Source of the DNA: Lachnospiraceae bacterium
GTDB lineage: Bacteria > Bacillota > Clostridia > Lachnospirales > Lachnospiraceae
Direction: 5' to 3'
Length of the DNA: 64,000 nt
Assembly: GCA_028689585.1 (NCBI GenBank)
Contig: JAQVCW010000013.1
Location: 1-64,000, forward strand
Made by a program: the position numbers and the translations under genes. The notes under the pieces are model-generated. The model was not told the origin of the DNA. It ran no database searches and saw nothing but the letters and a program-made list of their open reading frames with translations. This document shows, in pieces, positions 1 to 8,671 of the stretch. Position 1 is the first letter of the stretch, and each line of letters starts with the position of its first letter.

Positions 1-153
1 CTCCTTAATAGTATTACATAGAATGTAATACATTATAACATATAAAACGAAAAAATGGAAGTGGTAAGCATAAAATAAATAAAATGTCAAGATGGTAGAG
101 ACAAAATTTGATGCGTTTATCCTGGCGAAATTAAAAGAAAACTAAATTAGGGC

Positions 154-182
154 TTGATTTTTTGAAACGTCAATGTTATAAT
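154..182 (+). promoter_or_regulatory. Promoter of tRNA-Pro
   Basis: TTGATT at 154-159 and TATAAT at 177-182 are separated by 17 bases, a near-consensus housekeeping sigma promoter ending 15 bases before the tRNA. Bases 1-153 are AT-rich and I see no gene in them. Confidence 0.7.
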
Positions 183-197
183 AATCAAGCTTGATAG

Positions 198-271
198 CGA
201 TGCGTGGCTCAGCTTGGTAGAGCGCTGCGTTCGGGACGCAGAGGTCGCAAGTTCAAATCTTGTCGCATCGA
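198..271 (+). tRNA. tRNA-Pro (anticodon CGG)
   Basis: A full cloverleaf can be folded: acceptor stem CGATGCG pairs with CGCATCG, D-arm GCTC/GAGC, anticodon stem CTGCG/CGCAG around the loop TTCGGGA, T-arm with TTCAAAT loop, discriminator A. The anticodon CGG reads CCG proline codons. The 3' CCA is not encoded. Confidence 0.95.
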
Positions 272-343
272 CTCCTTGGCAGGGGCAGCCGCAGATCCTT
301 TATTCAGAAGGGTTTGCGGTCCTTTTTTTGTCCCAAAAAAAAT

Positions 344-567
344 GTTACAGCTTAGCCTTTTACTTGAAGCACAGCTTTCCGCGAGGCTGCCCCAGGTATG
401 CTAAGGGTGCATTTGCAGAAGACCTAAGCATCTTGGATTTCACAGGGCGTTCCTGTTTTTGGAACGCCCTGTGAAATCCTTAGATGCTCTTGGCCTTCGA
501 AACAGCACCCGATGCATACCTGGGGCAGCCTCGCGGGAAGCGTCCTCATTCCAAGGCCAAACTGTAA
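344..567. repeat. Hairpin repeat with GTTACAG/CTGTAA ends, copy 1 (long form)
   Basis: The region between the two tRNA genes is one long imperfect inverted repeat. Outer ends GTTACAG (344) and CTGTAA (562-567) match two shorter copies at 16543 and 34587. Inside, a 28-base arm starting GCTTTCCGCGAGG pairs with its partner ending CGCGGGAAGC with a single T/G difference, then GGGTGC/GCACCC, then an inner arm ending in CACAGGGCGTTCC/GGAACGCCCTGTG around a loop of seven bases. The whole could fold as a roughly 200-nt hairpin. It has no convincing coding sequence; short open frames across it also run through the tRNA and are not credible. Confidence 0.75.
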
Positions 568-597
568 AAAAATAATTGTAAAAAAGAAAAATTTCTG

Positions 598-626
598 TTG
601 CATTTATTTGAGATGTGGGGTATAAT
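598..626 (+). promoter_or_regulatory. Promoter of tRNA-Gly
   Basis: TTGCAT at 598-603 and TATAAT at 621-626 are spaced by 17 bases and lie 28 bases upstream of the tRNA. Confidence 0.75.
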
Positions 627-654
627 AGTTTTCGTTGCAGAAAGATTTCTTTTT

Positions 655-725
655 GCGGGTGTAGTTCAATGGTAGAACACTAGCCTTCCAAGCTAGATAC
701 GTGGGTTCGATTCCCATCACCCGCT
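655..725 (+). tRNA. tRNA-Gly (anticodon TCC)
   Basis: Acceptor stem GCGGGTG pairs with CACCCGC, discriminator T; anticodon stem CTAGC/GCTAG around CTTCCAA gives anticodon TCC; the T-arm contains TTCGATT. It is followed at once by a T-run (725-731) that may terminate the transcript. Bases 726-957 hold no gene that I can support. Confidence 0.95.
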
Positions 726-960
726 TTTTTGTTTGCCTTTTTTAGTATTTAATTTAAATATGGAAAAGGCGCCGTCATCCTCTGAATTTATTTACATGGC
801 CTTACAATCCTTTTCAAAGATTTTACACAACTTTTTCCATTTCATGGTAGTTGGAATTTCCAAAACAGAGTATCCTATAACCACATCCGGATGCAATAAT
901 TATGTGAAAAAGAAAAATTGAAAAGAATATGACAGGTTTCATTAAAAAGAGGAGAAATTG

Positions 961-2529
961 ATGATGAAGAAAAAAATAGCTCTTGCATGCGCAGGTGCAA
1001 TGATGATTACCACAGCAGCAGGTTCTGTCTGCATGGCAGAAGAGACTACAGCAGCAGTCGTGGAGACCGCAGCGGCAGATGAGACCGCAGCAGCACCAAA
1101 ATATATTTTCCTGTTTATCGGTGATGGAATGAGCTATCCTCAGATCCAGTTGACCAACTATTACATGAATGCAATGCAGAATGATCCGGCAGCAGAGATC
1201 CTGACCAGCTCCAATCAGCTCAGCTTTTTTGATTTCCAGGTAGCAGGTTCCGCTCAGACTTATGACAGCACTTCTTTCTGCCCTGACTCTGCATCCACTG
1301 CAACTTCTATTTCTACCGGAAATAAGACTTACAGCGGTACCATCAACATGGATGAAACCGGAACTACTCCGTATGAGACCATTGCAGAAAAATTAAAAAA
1401 ACAGAAGGATTACAAAATCGGCGTAATCTCCAGTGTTAATCTGAACCATGCTACACCGGCAGCTTTCTATGCACATCAGGCTTCCAGAAATGATTATTAT
1501 GAAATTGGACTGGAAATGATCGACAGCAATTTCGACTATTTCGCCGGCGGCGGACTGAAAGAAACAACAGGTGAAAATAAGGATCAGACAGATTTGTATG
1601 AAGTGGCAGCAGAAGCCGGATATACGGTAGTAAATACCCAGGCAGATGCAGAAGCAGTGACAGCAGATACCGGAAAGACCATTATCATCGATGAGCATCT
1701 GGCTGACTCAGATTCTATGGCTTATGATATGGATCTGACAGATGGCGAATGGGCCCTGGCAGACTATGTGAGCAAAGGAATCGATGTACTGGATAATGAA
1801 AACGGCTTCTTTATGATGGTAGAAGGCGGAAAAATTGACTGGGCATGTCATGCAAACGATGCAGCGGCTACGATTACCGATACCGTTGCACTGAGCAATG
1901 CAGTACAGGAAGCAATTGATTTCTACAACGAGCATCCGGAAGAGACTCTGATCCTGGTTACCGGAGATCATGAGACTGGTGGTCTGACCATCGGATATGC
2001 AGGAACCAACTATGATACCTTCCTTACCAATCTGGCAAATCAGAAGATCTCTTATGCAAAATATGACTCTGATTATGTATCTGCTTACAAAGAGAACAAA
2101 ACAGATTTCGATACTGTAATGGCAGATGTGACGGAACTGTTCGGCCTGCAGGCACCTGCAGCCGCAGAAGAAGAAGCGGCTACCTTAGACAGCGCTGACT
2201 CTCATCCTCATGACGCAGAAGGCGGCTCTCTGGAAATGACCGAATGGGAATACGAAAAACTTCAGGCAGCTTATGAAGAGACGATGACCAGAGCAGAGGA
2301 TGCAGAGATCGGACAGGAAGATTATATCCTGTACGGAAGCTACGAACCGCTGACTGTTACCATTACCCACATTCTGAACAACAAGAGTGGTGTAGATTTC
2401 TCATCTTACAGCCATACCGGACTCCCTGTAGAAGTATTTGCGCAGGGTACAGGCGCTGAAAGCTTTGAGGGATATTATGACAACACCGGCATTTACTTCA
2501 GCCTGGCAGCTTTGACCGGAGTAGAATAA
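961..2529 (+). CDS. Secreted alkaline phosphatase
   Basis: Alkaline phosphatase superfamily phosphomonoesterase, exported, releasing phosphate from organic esters. The N-terminus (MMKKK, hydrophobic run, then SVCMA-EE) is a type I signal peptide with no good lipobox. Family motifs are present: FIGDGM metal site near residue 53, PDSASTATS with nucleophile Ser110, VEGGKIDWACH and TGDHETGG metal ligands. A low-complexity Ala/Glu/His stretch (about residues 400-425) interrupts the C-terminal part. AGAGGAG at 948-954 favours ATG 961 or 964; the in-frame TTG at 958 is less likely. No Pho box was recognised. It is followed by a terminator, so it is probably monocistronic. Confidence 0.92.
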   Translation: MMKKKIALACAGAMMITTAAGSVCMAEETTAAVVETAAADETAAAPKYIFLFIGDGMSYPQIQLTNYYMNAMQNDPAAEILTSSNQLSFFDFQVAGSAQTYDSTSFCPDSASTATSISTGNKTYSGTINMDETGTTPYETIAEKLKKQKDYKIGVISSVNLNHATPAAFYAHQASRNDYYEIGLEMIDSNFDYFAGGGLKETTGENKDQTDLYEVAAEAGYTVVNTQADAEAVTADTGKTIIIDEHLADSDSMAYDMDLTDGEWALADYVSKGIDVLDNENGFFMMVEGGKIDWACHANDAAATITDTVALSNAVQEAIDFYNEHPEETLILVTGDHETGGLTIGYAGTNYDTFLTNLANQKISYAKYDSDYVSAYKENKTDFDTVMADVTELFGLQAPAAAEEEAATLDSADSHPHDAEGGSLEMTEWEYEKLQAAYEETMTRAEDAEIGQEDYILYGSYEPLTVTITHILNNKSGVDFSSYSHTGLPVEVFAQGTGAESFEGYYDNTGIYFSLAALTGVE

Positions 2530-2544
2530 ATAATACCGCAGTGA

Positions 2545-2612
2545 GAAATCCGGCTCTTTGCTTCTCCATTGTTTGCAGAAATGATGGGGGCAAAGGGGCG
2601 GATTTTCTTTTC
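2545..2612 (+). terminator. Probable terminator after alkaline phosphatase
   Basis: AAATCCG (2546-2552) pairs with CGGATTT (2599-2605) and CTTTGC with GCAAAG inside; a T-rich stretch (TTTTCTTTTC) follows. The loop is long, so confidence is moderate. Confidence 0.55.
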
Positions 2613-2694
2613 TGTCACAGGAAAGTGCGTCCTGTGATATCAGATGCACAGCTACGCGGGGAACAGGGCTGGGACAATGGAGGACTTTGGAAAC

Positions 2695-3900
2695 GTGAAG
2701 AAACACAGAATATTATTTACAAAGAAGAGAAATATCATTCTTACCTTACTTTTTGGCTTTATTATCACGGGAATTTTGCTGGCGCTGCCTACCGGTTATG
2801 AGGATGCTCTGATCTATCAGGGAACAGAACGGGCTACGGTAACCGTGCTTTCCGTGAATAACGATAATATTATTACCAATGGCATGGTGCAGTCCGGCGA
2901 ACAGCGCTGTGAACTGCAGGTGGAAAATGGCTTGTTTGCAGGCCAGACGGTATCCGGCGTGAACTTCCTCAGCGGATCTCTGGCCCAGGATAAGATTTTT
3001 TCCGTGGGAGATAAGGCCCTGGCGGTCATCAGCCATAATGAGGACGACATTACCTACGTGACCATGTCCGACCATTTTCGGCTGGATAAAGAATTTATAT
3101 TGCTTGCGCTGTTTTTCGCACTGCTGGTGATCTTTGCAGGGAAGAACGGGCTTCTGTCCTTTTTCTCCTTTGTGATTACGATCTTAAGCATCTGGAAAAT
3201 ACTGATTCCCTGCTATCTTAACGGAATGAATCCGGTATGGATCGGCATCGGGATTACTATATTCCTTACACTTACCATTATTTTCTTTGTATACGGGATT
3301 GACCGGAGGACGCTGGTGGCATCCATGGGATCCCTGCTGGGGACGGCGACCACCTGTATCATGGGCATCACCTTTACCAATTTATTTTCCATCCACGGAG
3401 CTGTGATGGAGAGCGCGGAGGGACTGCTTTACAGCGGCTACACCAGCCTGAATCTGACGCAGATCTTTATGAGCAGTATTTTTATCGGAGCCTCCGGGGC
3501 AATGATGGACCTGTCCGTGGATATCACCTCCGCGGTGCATGAGGTAGTGCAGAAAAAGCCGGATATTGCCTGGAGAGAAGCGGTGGGTTCCGGAATGAAT
3601 GTGGGGCGGGCTGCCATGGGAACCATGACCACCACGCTGCTGCTCAGCTATTCAGGCGGATATGTGTGCCAGTTGATGACATTTATGGCTCAGGGAACTC
3701 CCGTTGATCACATTTTGAATTATAAATATGTGGCGGCTGAGATCCTGAATACGATTGTGGGAAGCTTTGGACTGGTAACGGTGGCCCCCATCACCGCACT
3801 GGTAGCCGGTATTTTGCTGACCAGAAAGGAACACGCCAGACAGGTAAAATTATCTCTTGAGACGAAGGAAGCCGGAACTGTTTCAAAAGAAGTATCATAA
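2695..3900 (+). CDS. YibE/F-family multi-pass membrane protein
   Basis: Matches the YibE/F family: one N-terminal membrane segment (about residues 12-30), an extracytoplasmic beta-rich region (GTERATVTVLSV, CELQVENGLFAGQTV), then about seven transmembrane helices with the conserved ASGAMMDLSVDITSAVHEV and GRAAMGTMTTTLLLSYSGG motifs. Function of the family is not established; transport has been proposed. Start: GTG 2695 (VKKHRILF) has GGAGG at 2679-2683; ATG 2677 or 2644 in frame lack a ribosome site. Its neighbours are unrelated, so context gives no substrate. Confidence 0.82.
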   Translation: MKKHRILFTKKRNIILTLLFGFIITGILLALPTGYEDALIYQGTERATVTVLSVNNDNIITNGMVQSGEQRCELQVENGLFAGQTVSGVNFLSGSLAQDKIFSVGDKALAVISHNEDDITYVTMSDHFRLDKEFILLALFFALLVIFAGKNGLLSFFSFVITILSIWKILIPCYLNGMNPVWIGIGITIFLTLTIIFFVYGIDRRTLVASMGSLLGTATTCIMGITFTNLFSIHGAVMESAEGLLYSGYTSLNLTQIFMSSIFIGASGAMMDLSVDITSAVHEVVQKKPDIAWREAVGSGMNVGRAAMGTMTTTLLLSYSGGYVCQLMTFMAQGTPVDHILNYKYVAAEILNTIVGSFGLVTVAPITALVAGILLTRKEHARQVKLSLETKEAGTVSKEVS

Positions 3901-3997
3901 CAACCGCAGGTGAACTTTAAATGCACCGGCGATGTTACTGGATCCGGCCTGACTGTGAAACAGTATAAAAAGATAGGACACAGGAAAAACAAAAATA

Positions 3998-4026
3998 TTT
4001 ACAATAGTTAGAGAAACGGGTATACT
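3998..4026 (+). promoter_or_regulatory. Promoter of the AI-2E-family gene
   Basis: TTTACA at 3998-4003 and TATACT at 4021-4026 with a 17-base spacer. A leader of about 80 bases follows, containing a short GC-rich hairpin and a T7 run at 4081-4087 that could act as an attenuator. Confidence 0.6.
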
Positions 4027-4115
4027 TAGAACTATTCTGAGGATGCATCCGGTAAAAAAGCTCGCTGCACTGCGCAGAGGGTTTTTTTGAATTTGGGGAA
4101 GGGGAATAGGAACAT

Positions 4116-5393
4116 ATGAAAAATGATGTCTGGAAGAGATATTTCTACATTGCAATTGCGGTGCTGAGCACTTTTTTTGTGGGCGGCCTGCTGTTTTTGC
4201 TTGTATTTCGTCCCGGTGGGGTGGGAGGTATTCTGCAAAAGCTGATGGCGATCCCGCAGCCTTTTATATACGGATTTGTGATAGCCTATCTGATCAATCC
4301 GGTCAGTGTGTTTTTTGAACAGAAGCTGACCTGGCTGTGGAAAAAAGTGTCCAAAAAAGAGAAAAAGGGAATGACACGGATGTGTTCTGTTTTTCTGGGG
4401 CTGATCTTTGCAATTGCCATTATTGCACTGCTGCTGCTGACGGTATTTCCACAACTGGTCAACAGTATTTCCGGTATTATTTCCATGATGCCGGATGGAA
4501 TCAAACGTTTTGAGATCTGGCTGCAGACACTGCAGTTTAAAGACAGCAATCATGCTTTCACTACTTATCTGCAGCAGGCAATCACTACGCTGGGTACCCA
4601 ACTGCAGACTTATCTGGAAACAGAACTTTTACCGAATATGACAACGGTCATTACCCAGGTGACCTCCAGCTTTTTCAGTCTGGTGAGCGTTCTGGGAAAT
4701 TTTGGTGTGGGATGTATCGTGGCAGTTTACTATCTGGGCAGCAAGGAAAAGTTTCTGAGCCAGGCGAAACTGCTGCTTTACAGTCTGTTTGAAGAGAAAT
4801 GGGCAGACCGGATCCGGGAGGAAGTGCACTACACGGATCGGATGTTCAGCGCTTTTATCCATGGAAAGCTGCTGGACTCCGCCATTATCGGCCTGATCTG
4901 TTTCGTGTTCACCACATTGGCCGGGACACCTTATGCGATGCTGGTCAGTATTATTGTGGGCGTGACGAACATTATTCCGTTTTTTGGCCCCTATCTGGGG
5001 GCAATTCCCTCCGCACTGCTTATTTTGATGGTCAGTCCCATGGACTGTGTGATTTTTCTGATTTTTGTGATTATACTGCAGCAGGTAGACGGAAATATTA
5101 TCGGACCCAGCATATTGGGAGATAAAATGGGCGTGTCCGGTTTCTGGGTTTTGTTTTCCATTTTGTTCTTTGGTTCTCTGTGGGGACTGGTGGGAATGCT
5201 GATCGGTGTTCCGGTGTTTGCCGTGATTTACGATATTCTGCGGAAAATTATTTTCTGGGCTCTGGGAAAACGGGGACAGGAGGAAATGATAACGAAATAT
5301 GAGGCGCGTTTTGCGGAAGAAAGCAAGCCGGAAAAGAAAAAACCGCTGGAAATATGGAAAGAAAAATGGGAGGCAAGATCAAAAGCAAAATAG
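4116..5393 (+). CDS. AI-2E family transporter (PerM/YdgG-like)
   Basis: Membrane protein of the AI-2E/UPF0118 family. Two N-terminal helices (residues about 10-30 and 45-65), a further helix, an amphipathic central region, then a C-terminal helix bundle with the family motif GVTNIIPFFGPYLGAIPSA and QQVDGNIIGPSILGD. Members export autoinducer-2-like or small charged solutes or act as Na+/H+ antiporters, so the substrate is open. The basic tail (residues about 385-425, rich in K/E) is cytoplasmic. ATG 4116 follows a GGAAGGGGAA region. The next gene begins 61 bases downstream after a dispersed stem-loop element. Confidence 0.85.
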   Translation: MKNDVWKRYFYIAIAVLSTFFVGGLLFLLVFRPGGVGGILQKLMAIPQPFIYGFVIAYLINPVSVFFEQKLTWLWKKVSKKEKKGMTRMCSVFLGLIFAIAIIALLLLTVFPQLVNSISGIISMMPDGIKRFEIWLQTLQFKDSNHAFTTYLQQAITTLGTQLQTYLETELLPNMTTVITQVTSSFFSLVSVLGNFGVGCIVAVYYLGSKEKFLSQAKLLLYSLFEEKWADRIREEVHYTDRMFSAFIHGKLLDSAIIGLICFVFTTLAGTPYAMLVSIIVGVTNIIPFFGPYLGAIPSALLILMVSPMDCVIFLIFVIILQQVDGNIIGPSILGDKMGVSGFWVLFSILFFGSLWGLVGMLIGVPVFAVIYDILRKIIFWALGKRGQEEMITKYEARFAEESKPEKKKPLEIWKEKWEARSKAK

Positions 5394-5394
5394 T

Positions 5395-5439
5395 GTCAGT
5401 CCATTTGCCGATGGCAAATTTAGGATGGACTGATGTTTC
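5395..5439 (+). repeat. Dispersed 5'-leader stem-loop element, copy A
   Basis: Core element in sense with the downstream AEC gene. Outer stem CAGTCCAT/ATGGACTG, inner stem TTTGCC/GGCAAA. Against the usual CAGCCCAT/ATGGGCTG this copy carries a compensatory C-to-T and G-to-A pair. It ends 15 nt before the start codon. Confidence 0.85.
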
Positions 5440-5454
5440 GGATGGAGAAATTAA

Positions 5455-6402
5455 ATGGATAGTCTTGTTTTTAGTTTAAATGCCACGGTTCCGGTATTCC
5501 TGATGATGATTCTTGGAATGCTGTTTCATAAGGCCGGTTTTATTGACCTGGATTTTGCGGAAAAATTAAATAAGTTTGTGTTTGTAGTGCCCCTGCCTGT
5601 GCTGTTGTTTGGAGATCTGGCCACCGTGGATTTTACTCAGATGTGGGATACGCGGTTTGTGCTGTTCTGCTTTGGCGCTACGGCGGTCAGCATCACGGGG
5701 GCGGCATTTTTATCCCGTTTTCTGAAAGACCGTTCGATCCGGGGAGAGTTTATTCAGGTTTCTTACCGCAGCAGCGCGGCACTGCTGGGAATTGCGCTAA
5801 TACAGAATATTTATGGAAGCGCGGGTATGGCCCCTTTGATGATTATCGCCAGCGTCCCTCTGTACAATGTGATGGCTGTGGTGGTGCTTTCTTTTTTCCA
5901 GCCGGGATGCAGCGGACGGATGGATGGAACCATGTGGAAAAAGACACTGAAGGGGATAGCCACAAATCCCATCATTCTGGGGATTGTGTCCGGACTGCTG
6001 TGGTCCATGCTGAAGCTGCCGATGCCCCGCATTCTGGAGAAGACCGTGTCCAATATCGGTTCCATGGCAACACCGCTGGGACTGATGGCAATGGGGGCTG
6101 CTTTTGATTTCAAAAAGGCATTTGGAAAGCTGCGTCCCGCGCTGGCAGCTTCATTTATCAAGCTGATCGGCTTTTGCACGGTCTTTCTGCCGCTGGCAGC
6201 AGCCCTTGGCTTCCGTCAGGAAAAGCTGGTGGCGATCCTGATTATGCTGGGTTCTGCGACCACCGTGAGCTGTTTTGTCATGGCAAAAAATATGGGGCAT
6301 GAAGGGGTGCTCAGCTCCAGCGTGATTATGCTGACCACCTTGCTCAGCGCATTTACGATTACGGGATGGCTCTATGTGCTGCGGGTACTGCAGTTGATCT
6401 AA
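5455..6402 (+). CDS. AEC family transporter (auxin efflux carrier-like)
   Basis: A 315-residue integral membrane protein with about ten hydrophobic segments in two halves, typical length for bacterial AEC (PIN-like) transporters. Recognisable features are the N-terminal VPVFLMMILGMLFHKAGF, the FVFVVPLPVLLFGDLA segment, the mid-protein NPIILGIVSGLLW and the C-terminal GSATTVSCFVMAKNMG, which matches the second-repeat crossover region. Bacterial members export small organic acids such as malate or malonate; the substrate here is unknown. GGAG at 5444-5447 supports ATG 5455. It is followed by a strong terminator at 6479. Confidence 0.87.
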   Translation: MDSLVFSLNATVPVFLMMILGMLFHKAGFIDLDFAEKLNKFVFVVPLPVLLFGDLATVDFTQMWDTRFVLFCFGATAVSITGAAFLSRFLKDRSIRGEFIQVSYRSSAALLGIALIQNIYGSAGMAPLMIIASVPLYNVMAVVVLSFFQPGCSGRMDGTMWKKTLKGIATNPIILGIVSGLLWSMLKLPMPRILEKTVSNIGSMATPLGLMAMGAAFDFKKAFGKLRPALAASFIKLIGFCTVFLPLAAALGFRQEKLVAILIMLGSATTVSCFVMAKNMGHEGVLSSSVIMLTTLLSAFTITGWLYVLRVLQLI

Positions 6403-6478
6403 GCTATCTGGAAGACAAAGTTCCCACCTCGGCAGATGGTGAGCAGGGAGAAATTTTGATACAAATATTTGATTTAAC

Positions 6479-6519
6479 CAGCCAGCTATAGACTGTATCT
6501 ATAGCTGGCTGTTGTTTTT
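6479..6519 (+). terminator. Rho-independent terminator after AEC gene
   Basis: Perfect 13-bp stem CAGCCAGCTATAG (6479-6491) / CTATAGCTGGCTG (6499-6511), 7-base loop, then TTGTTTTT. Confidence 0.9.
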
Positions 6520-6524
6520 CTATA

Positions 6525-6570
6525 TTAGACAAAGAATGTATGCTATGATAATATCATAGCTATCCGATAG
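6525..6570 (+). promoter_or_regulatory. Promoter with overlapping palindromic operators
   Basis: TTAGAC (6525-6530) and GATAAT (6547-6552), 16-base spacer. The -10 sits inside a perfect palindrome CTATGATAATATCATAG (6543-6559, odd centre), immediately followed by a second palindrome CTATCCGATAG (6560-6570). This is the only promoter seen upstream of the amino-acid ABC/GST genes and the palindromes are candidate repressor sites. Confidence 0.6.
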
Positions 6571-6586
6571 GAAAAATATAGATATA

Positions 6587-6634
6587 CAGCGTCAGTCCAT
6601 TTGCCGAAGGAAAATTCAGGATGGAGTGATGTTC
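6587..6634 (+). repeat. Dispersed 5'-leader stem-loop element, copy B
   Basis: CAGC linker, then CAGTCCAT, TTTGCCGAAGG and ATGGAGTGATGTTC. It is slightly decayed in both stems. It ends 20 nt before the binding-protein start. Confidence 0.75.
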
Positions 6635-6654
6635 AGAAAGAGGAGGACAATATT

Positions 6655-7560
6655 ATGAAGAAGAGCACAGCGGGAAAGATGATTGAGAAGAAAACAATTC
6701 AGAAGTTTATCCAGGTAACCGCCGCAGCAGCGGTACTTTCCATAACCGCAGCAGGACTCGTTATGGCTGAAGATGCGGCAGGGAGTGCAGAAAAGACAGT
6801 GATTCATGCGGTCACCCAAGGCAGCCCGGCTCCATATGTAACGGTAAATGAGGACGGCAGCTTTTCCGGATACGATATCGAAGTTCTGCAGAATGTGTTT
6901 GATCGTCTGCCCCAGTATGAACTGGATCTTGGTCTGGCGGAATTTGATGCAATGCTGACCGGCCTGAACAGCGGAAATTATGATATTGCGGTTAACAATT
7001 TCAGCTACCGTGAAGAAAGAGCAGAGTCCTACTATTTTTCTTACCCCTATGATACAACCACCTATGTATTTATTCAGAGAAAAGAGGATGAGCCGTTGAT
7101 TTCTCTGCAGGATGCGGCGGACAGAGGATATAAGATCGAGGCAAGTGCCGGAGGCAATGTGACGAATGCACTGGAGCAGTGGAACAGCGAAAACCCGGAC
7201 TCCCAGATTGAGATCACCTATTCGGATTCGGATTTGTCGGTCTGGTTTGAACACATTGAAGACGGAACCTCTGATTTTCGCATCGATGACCTTCCCATTT
7301 ACACTGCTTATCAGAAAGAATTTGGCTTCGACGGTCTGGACAGCCATGTGATCTCGGATGAAGAAACGGCGAGGATTTCCACCGCTTTGAACGCTTATTT
7401 CCTGTTTCCAAAGGATGCTCAGGGCGCGGCGCTGCGGGAAGACATTGACGGGGCATTGCTGGAACTGAAAGAAGACGGAACACTCCTGGAATTGACACAG
7501 AAATATTTTGGAGCGGACCAGGTACCGGATGATGCTGACTTTGAAACAACGATGAACTGA
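6655..7560 (+). CDS. Amino-acid ABC transporter substrate-binding protein (SBP family 3)
   Basis: Periplasmic-type binding protein of the polar amino-acid/cystine family. N-terminal signal peptide (basic MKKS start, hydrophobic AAAAVLSITAAGLVMA, then EDAAG) ends in a signal peptidase I site, not a lipobox. Family features: GSPAPYVTVNEDGSFSGYDIEV, LGLAEFDAMLTGLNSGNYDI with the ligand-contact region, then YREERAESYYFSYPY. GAGGAGG at 6640-6646 fixes ATG 6655; an upstream TTG in the stem-loop element is not the start. Its permease and ATPase lie 2.6 kb downstream, after two glutathione transferases and an acetyltransferase, implying the ligand is a sulfur amino acid or conjugate (inference). Confidence 0.9.
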   Translation: MKKSTAGKMIEKKTIQKFIQVTAAAAVLSITAAGLVMAEDAAGSAEKTVIHAVTQGSPAPYVTVNEDGSFSGYDIEVLQNVFDRLPQYELDLGLAEFDAMLTGLNSGNYDIAVNNFSYREERAESYYFSYPYDTTTYVFIQRKEDEPLISLQDAADRGYKIEASAGGNVTNALEQWNSENPDSQIEITYSDSDLSVWFEHIEDGTSDFRIDDLPIYTAYQKEFGFDGLDSHVISDEETARISTALNAYFLFPKDAQGAALREDIDGALLELKEDGTLLELTQKYFGADQVPDDADFETTMN

Positions 7561-7619
7561 GCCGGCGAAGTAAATTGCTGATCAGGAGAACAGGCAGACA
7601 GGCGGAATGGAGGAACACG

Positions 7620-8666
7620 ATGGCAGAATATGATTATGAAATTGTGAATGGAAGAAAGATACGGGTGCGGCCGGTAGAGGTGGTGTCAGAAGTGGATGAA
7701 AATGGTTATTTTCACCGGCAGCCCAATCATTTTACGAAAGGCTTTGGCAGTCTGGCAGGATCGGGGGCGGAAGAAAATCCGGCGGAAGCCGGAAGGTACC
7801 GTCTGGTCTGGGCGAAGTTGTGCCACTGGTCCAACCGGGCCTCCATTGTCCGGGAACTGCTGGGACTGGAGGATGCCATCAGTGTAAATCTGGTGGATCA
7901 CGGAACGCATGAAAAAAATCTGGGCTGGGAATTTGTATATGATGAAAATAATACGGATCCGGTTCTGGATATTCAGTTTCTGAGCGAAGCCTATTATCAG
8001 GCGGATGAAGAATATACGGGACGGACCACGGTACCGGCATTGATCGATGTGAAGACCGGAAAAGTGGTGAACAACGATTATAACCGTCTGACCAATTATT
8101 TTGAAGTGGATTTTAAACCGTTTCATAAAAAGGGCGCCCCGGACCTGTATCCGGAGGAGCTGCGGGGAGAGATTGACCGCCTCAATGCCTGGCTGTTTAA
8201 CAATGTAAATAATGGAGTCTACAAAACGGCCTTTGCCAGAAGCAAGGAAGCCTACTGGGATGCCTATCATGCCTTTTATGCGGCGATGGACCTTCTGGAG
8301 GAACGGCTGGCAAATCAGAGATTTCTGTTCGGGGATTATGTGACAGACAGCGATGTGCGGCTCTACGTCACCCTGGCGCGGCTGGATATCCGCTATACCT
8401 ATCAACTGGGCCATACCAGGCATCCGCTGTTCACCTATAAAAATCTATGGCCCTATGCCAGAGACCTGTATCAGATACCGGCTTTTCGCAGCAACACTTA
8501 TTTCAAGGATTTTGCAAAACCTGGCAATCAGAAGAACGGAACCCTGATGGAGTCATTTAACGCCAGATTTCTGGATGAGATCAATTTTGATGCCTATTGG
8601 GGAGCACCTCATGACAGGGCAAGGCTGAGCGCAGATCCGGGAAACAAGTTCAAAACGAAGGAGTGA
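7620..8666 (+). CDS. Xi-class glutathione S-transferase-like protein (YqjG/ECM4 family), first copy
   Basis: Resembles glutathionyl-hydroquinone reductases, which remove glutathione from aromatic or quinone conjugates using a catalytic cysteine. Here the thioredoxin-fold active site reads LCHWSNR with Cys68, where characterised enzymes have CPWA. The C-terminal helical domain carries the family motifs LFGDYVTDSDVRLYVTLARLD and RDLYQIPAF. Length (348 residues) fits the family. No signal peptide, so cytoplasmic. TGGAGG at 7608-7613 fixes ATG 7620. It is odd in an anaerobe expected to lack glutathione; the substrate may come from host or diet. The next gene is a tandem paralogue. Confidence 0.85.
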   Translation: MAEYDYEIVNGRKIRVRPVEVVSEVDENGYFHRQPNHFTKGFGSLAGSGAEENPAEAGRYRLVWAKLCHWSNRASIVRELLGLEDAISVNLVDHGTHEKNLGWEFVYDENNTDPVLDIQFLSEAYYQADEEYTGRTTVPALIDVKTGKVVNNDYNRLTNYFEVDFKPFHKKGAPDLYPEELRGEIDRLNAWLFNNVNNGVYKTAFARSKEAYWDAYHAFYAAMDLLEERLANQRFLFGDYVTDSDVRLYVTLARLDIRYTYQLGHTRHPLFTYKNLWPYARDLYQIPAFRSNTYFKDFAKPGNQKNGTLMESFNARFLDEINFDAYWGAPHDRARLSADPGNKFKTKE

Positions 8667-8671
8667 GGAAT

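Noticed and set aside
204-474. Open frames of 66 and 86 codons
   Set aside because: They run through tRNA-Pro and the long hairpin repeat, have no ribosome site and no protein-like composition.
733-921. 62-codon frame after tRNA-Gly
   Set aside because: Begins in the tRNA terminator T-run without a ribosome site; no recognisable features.
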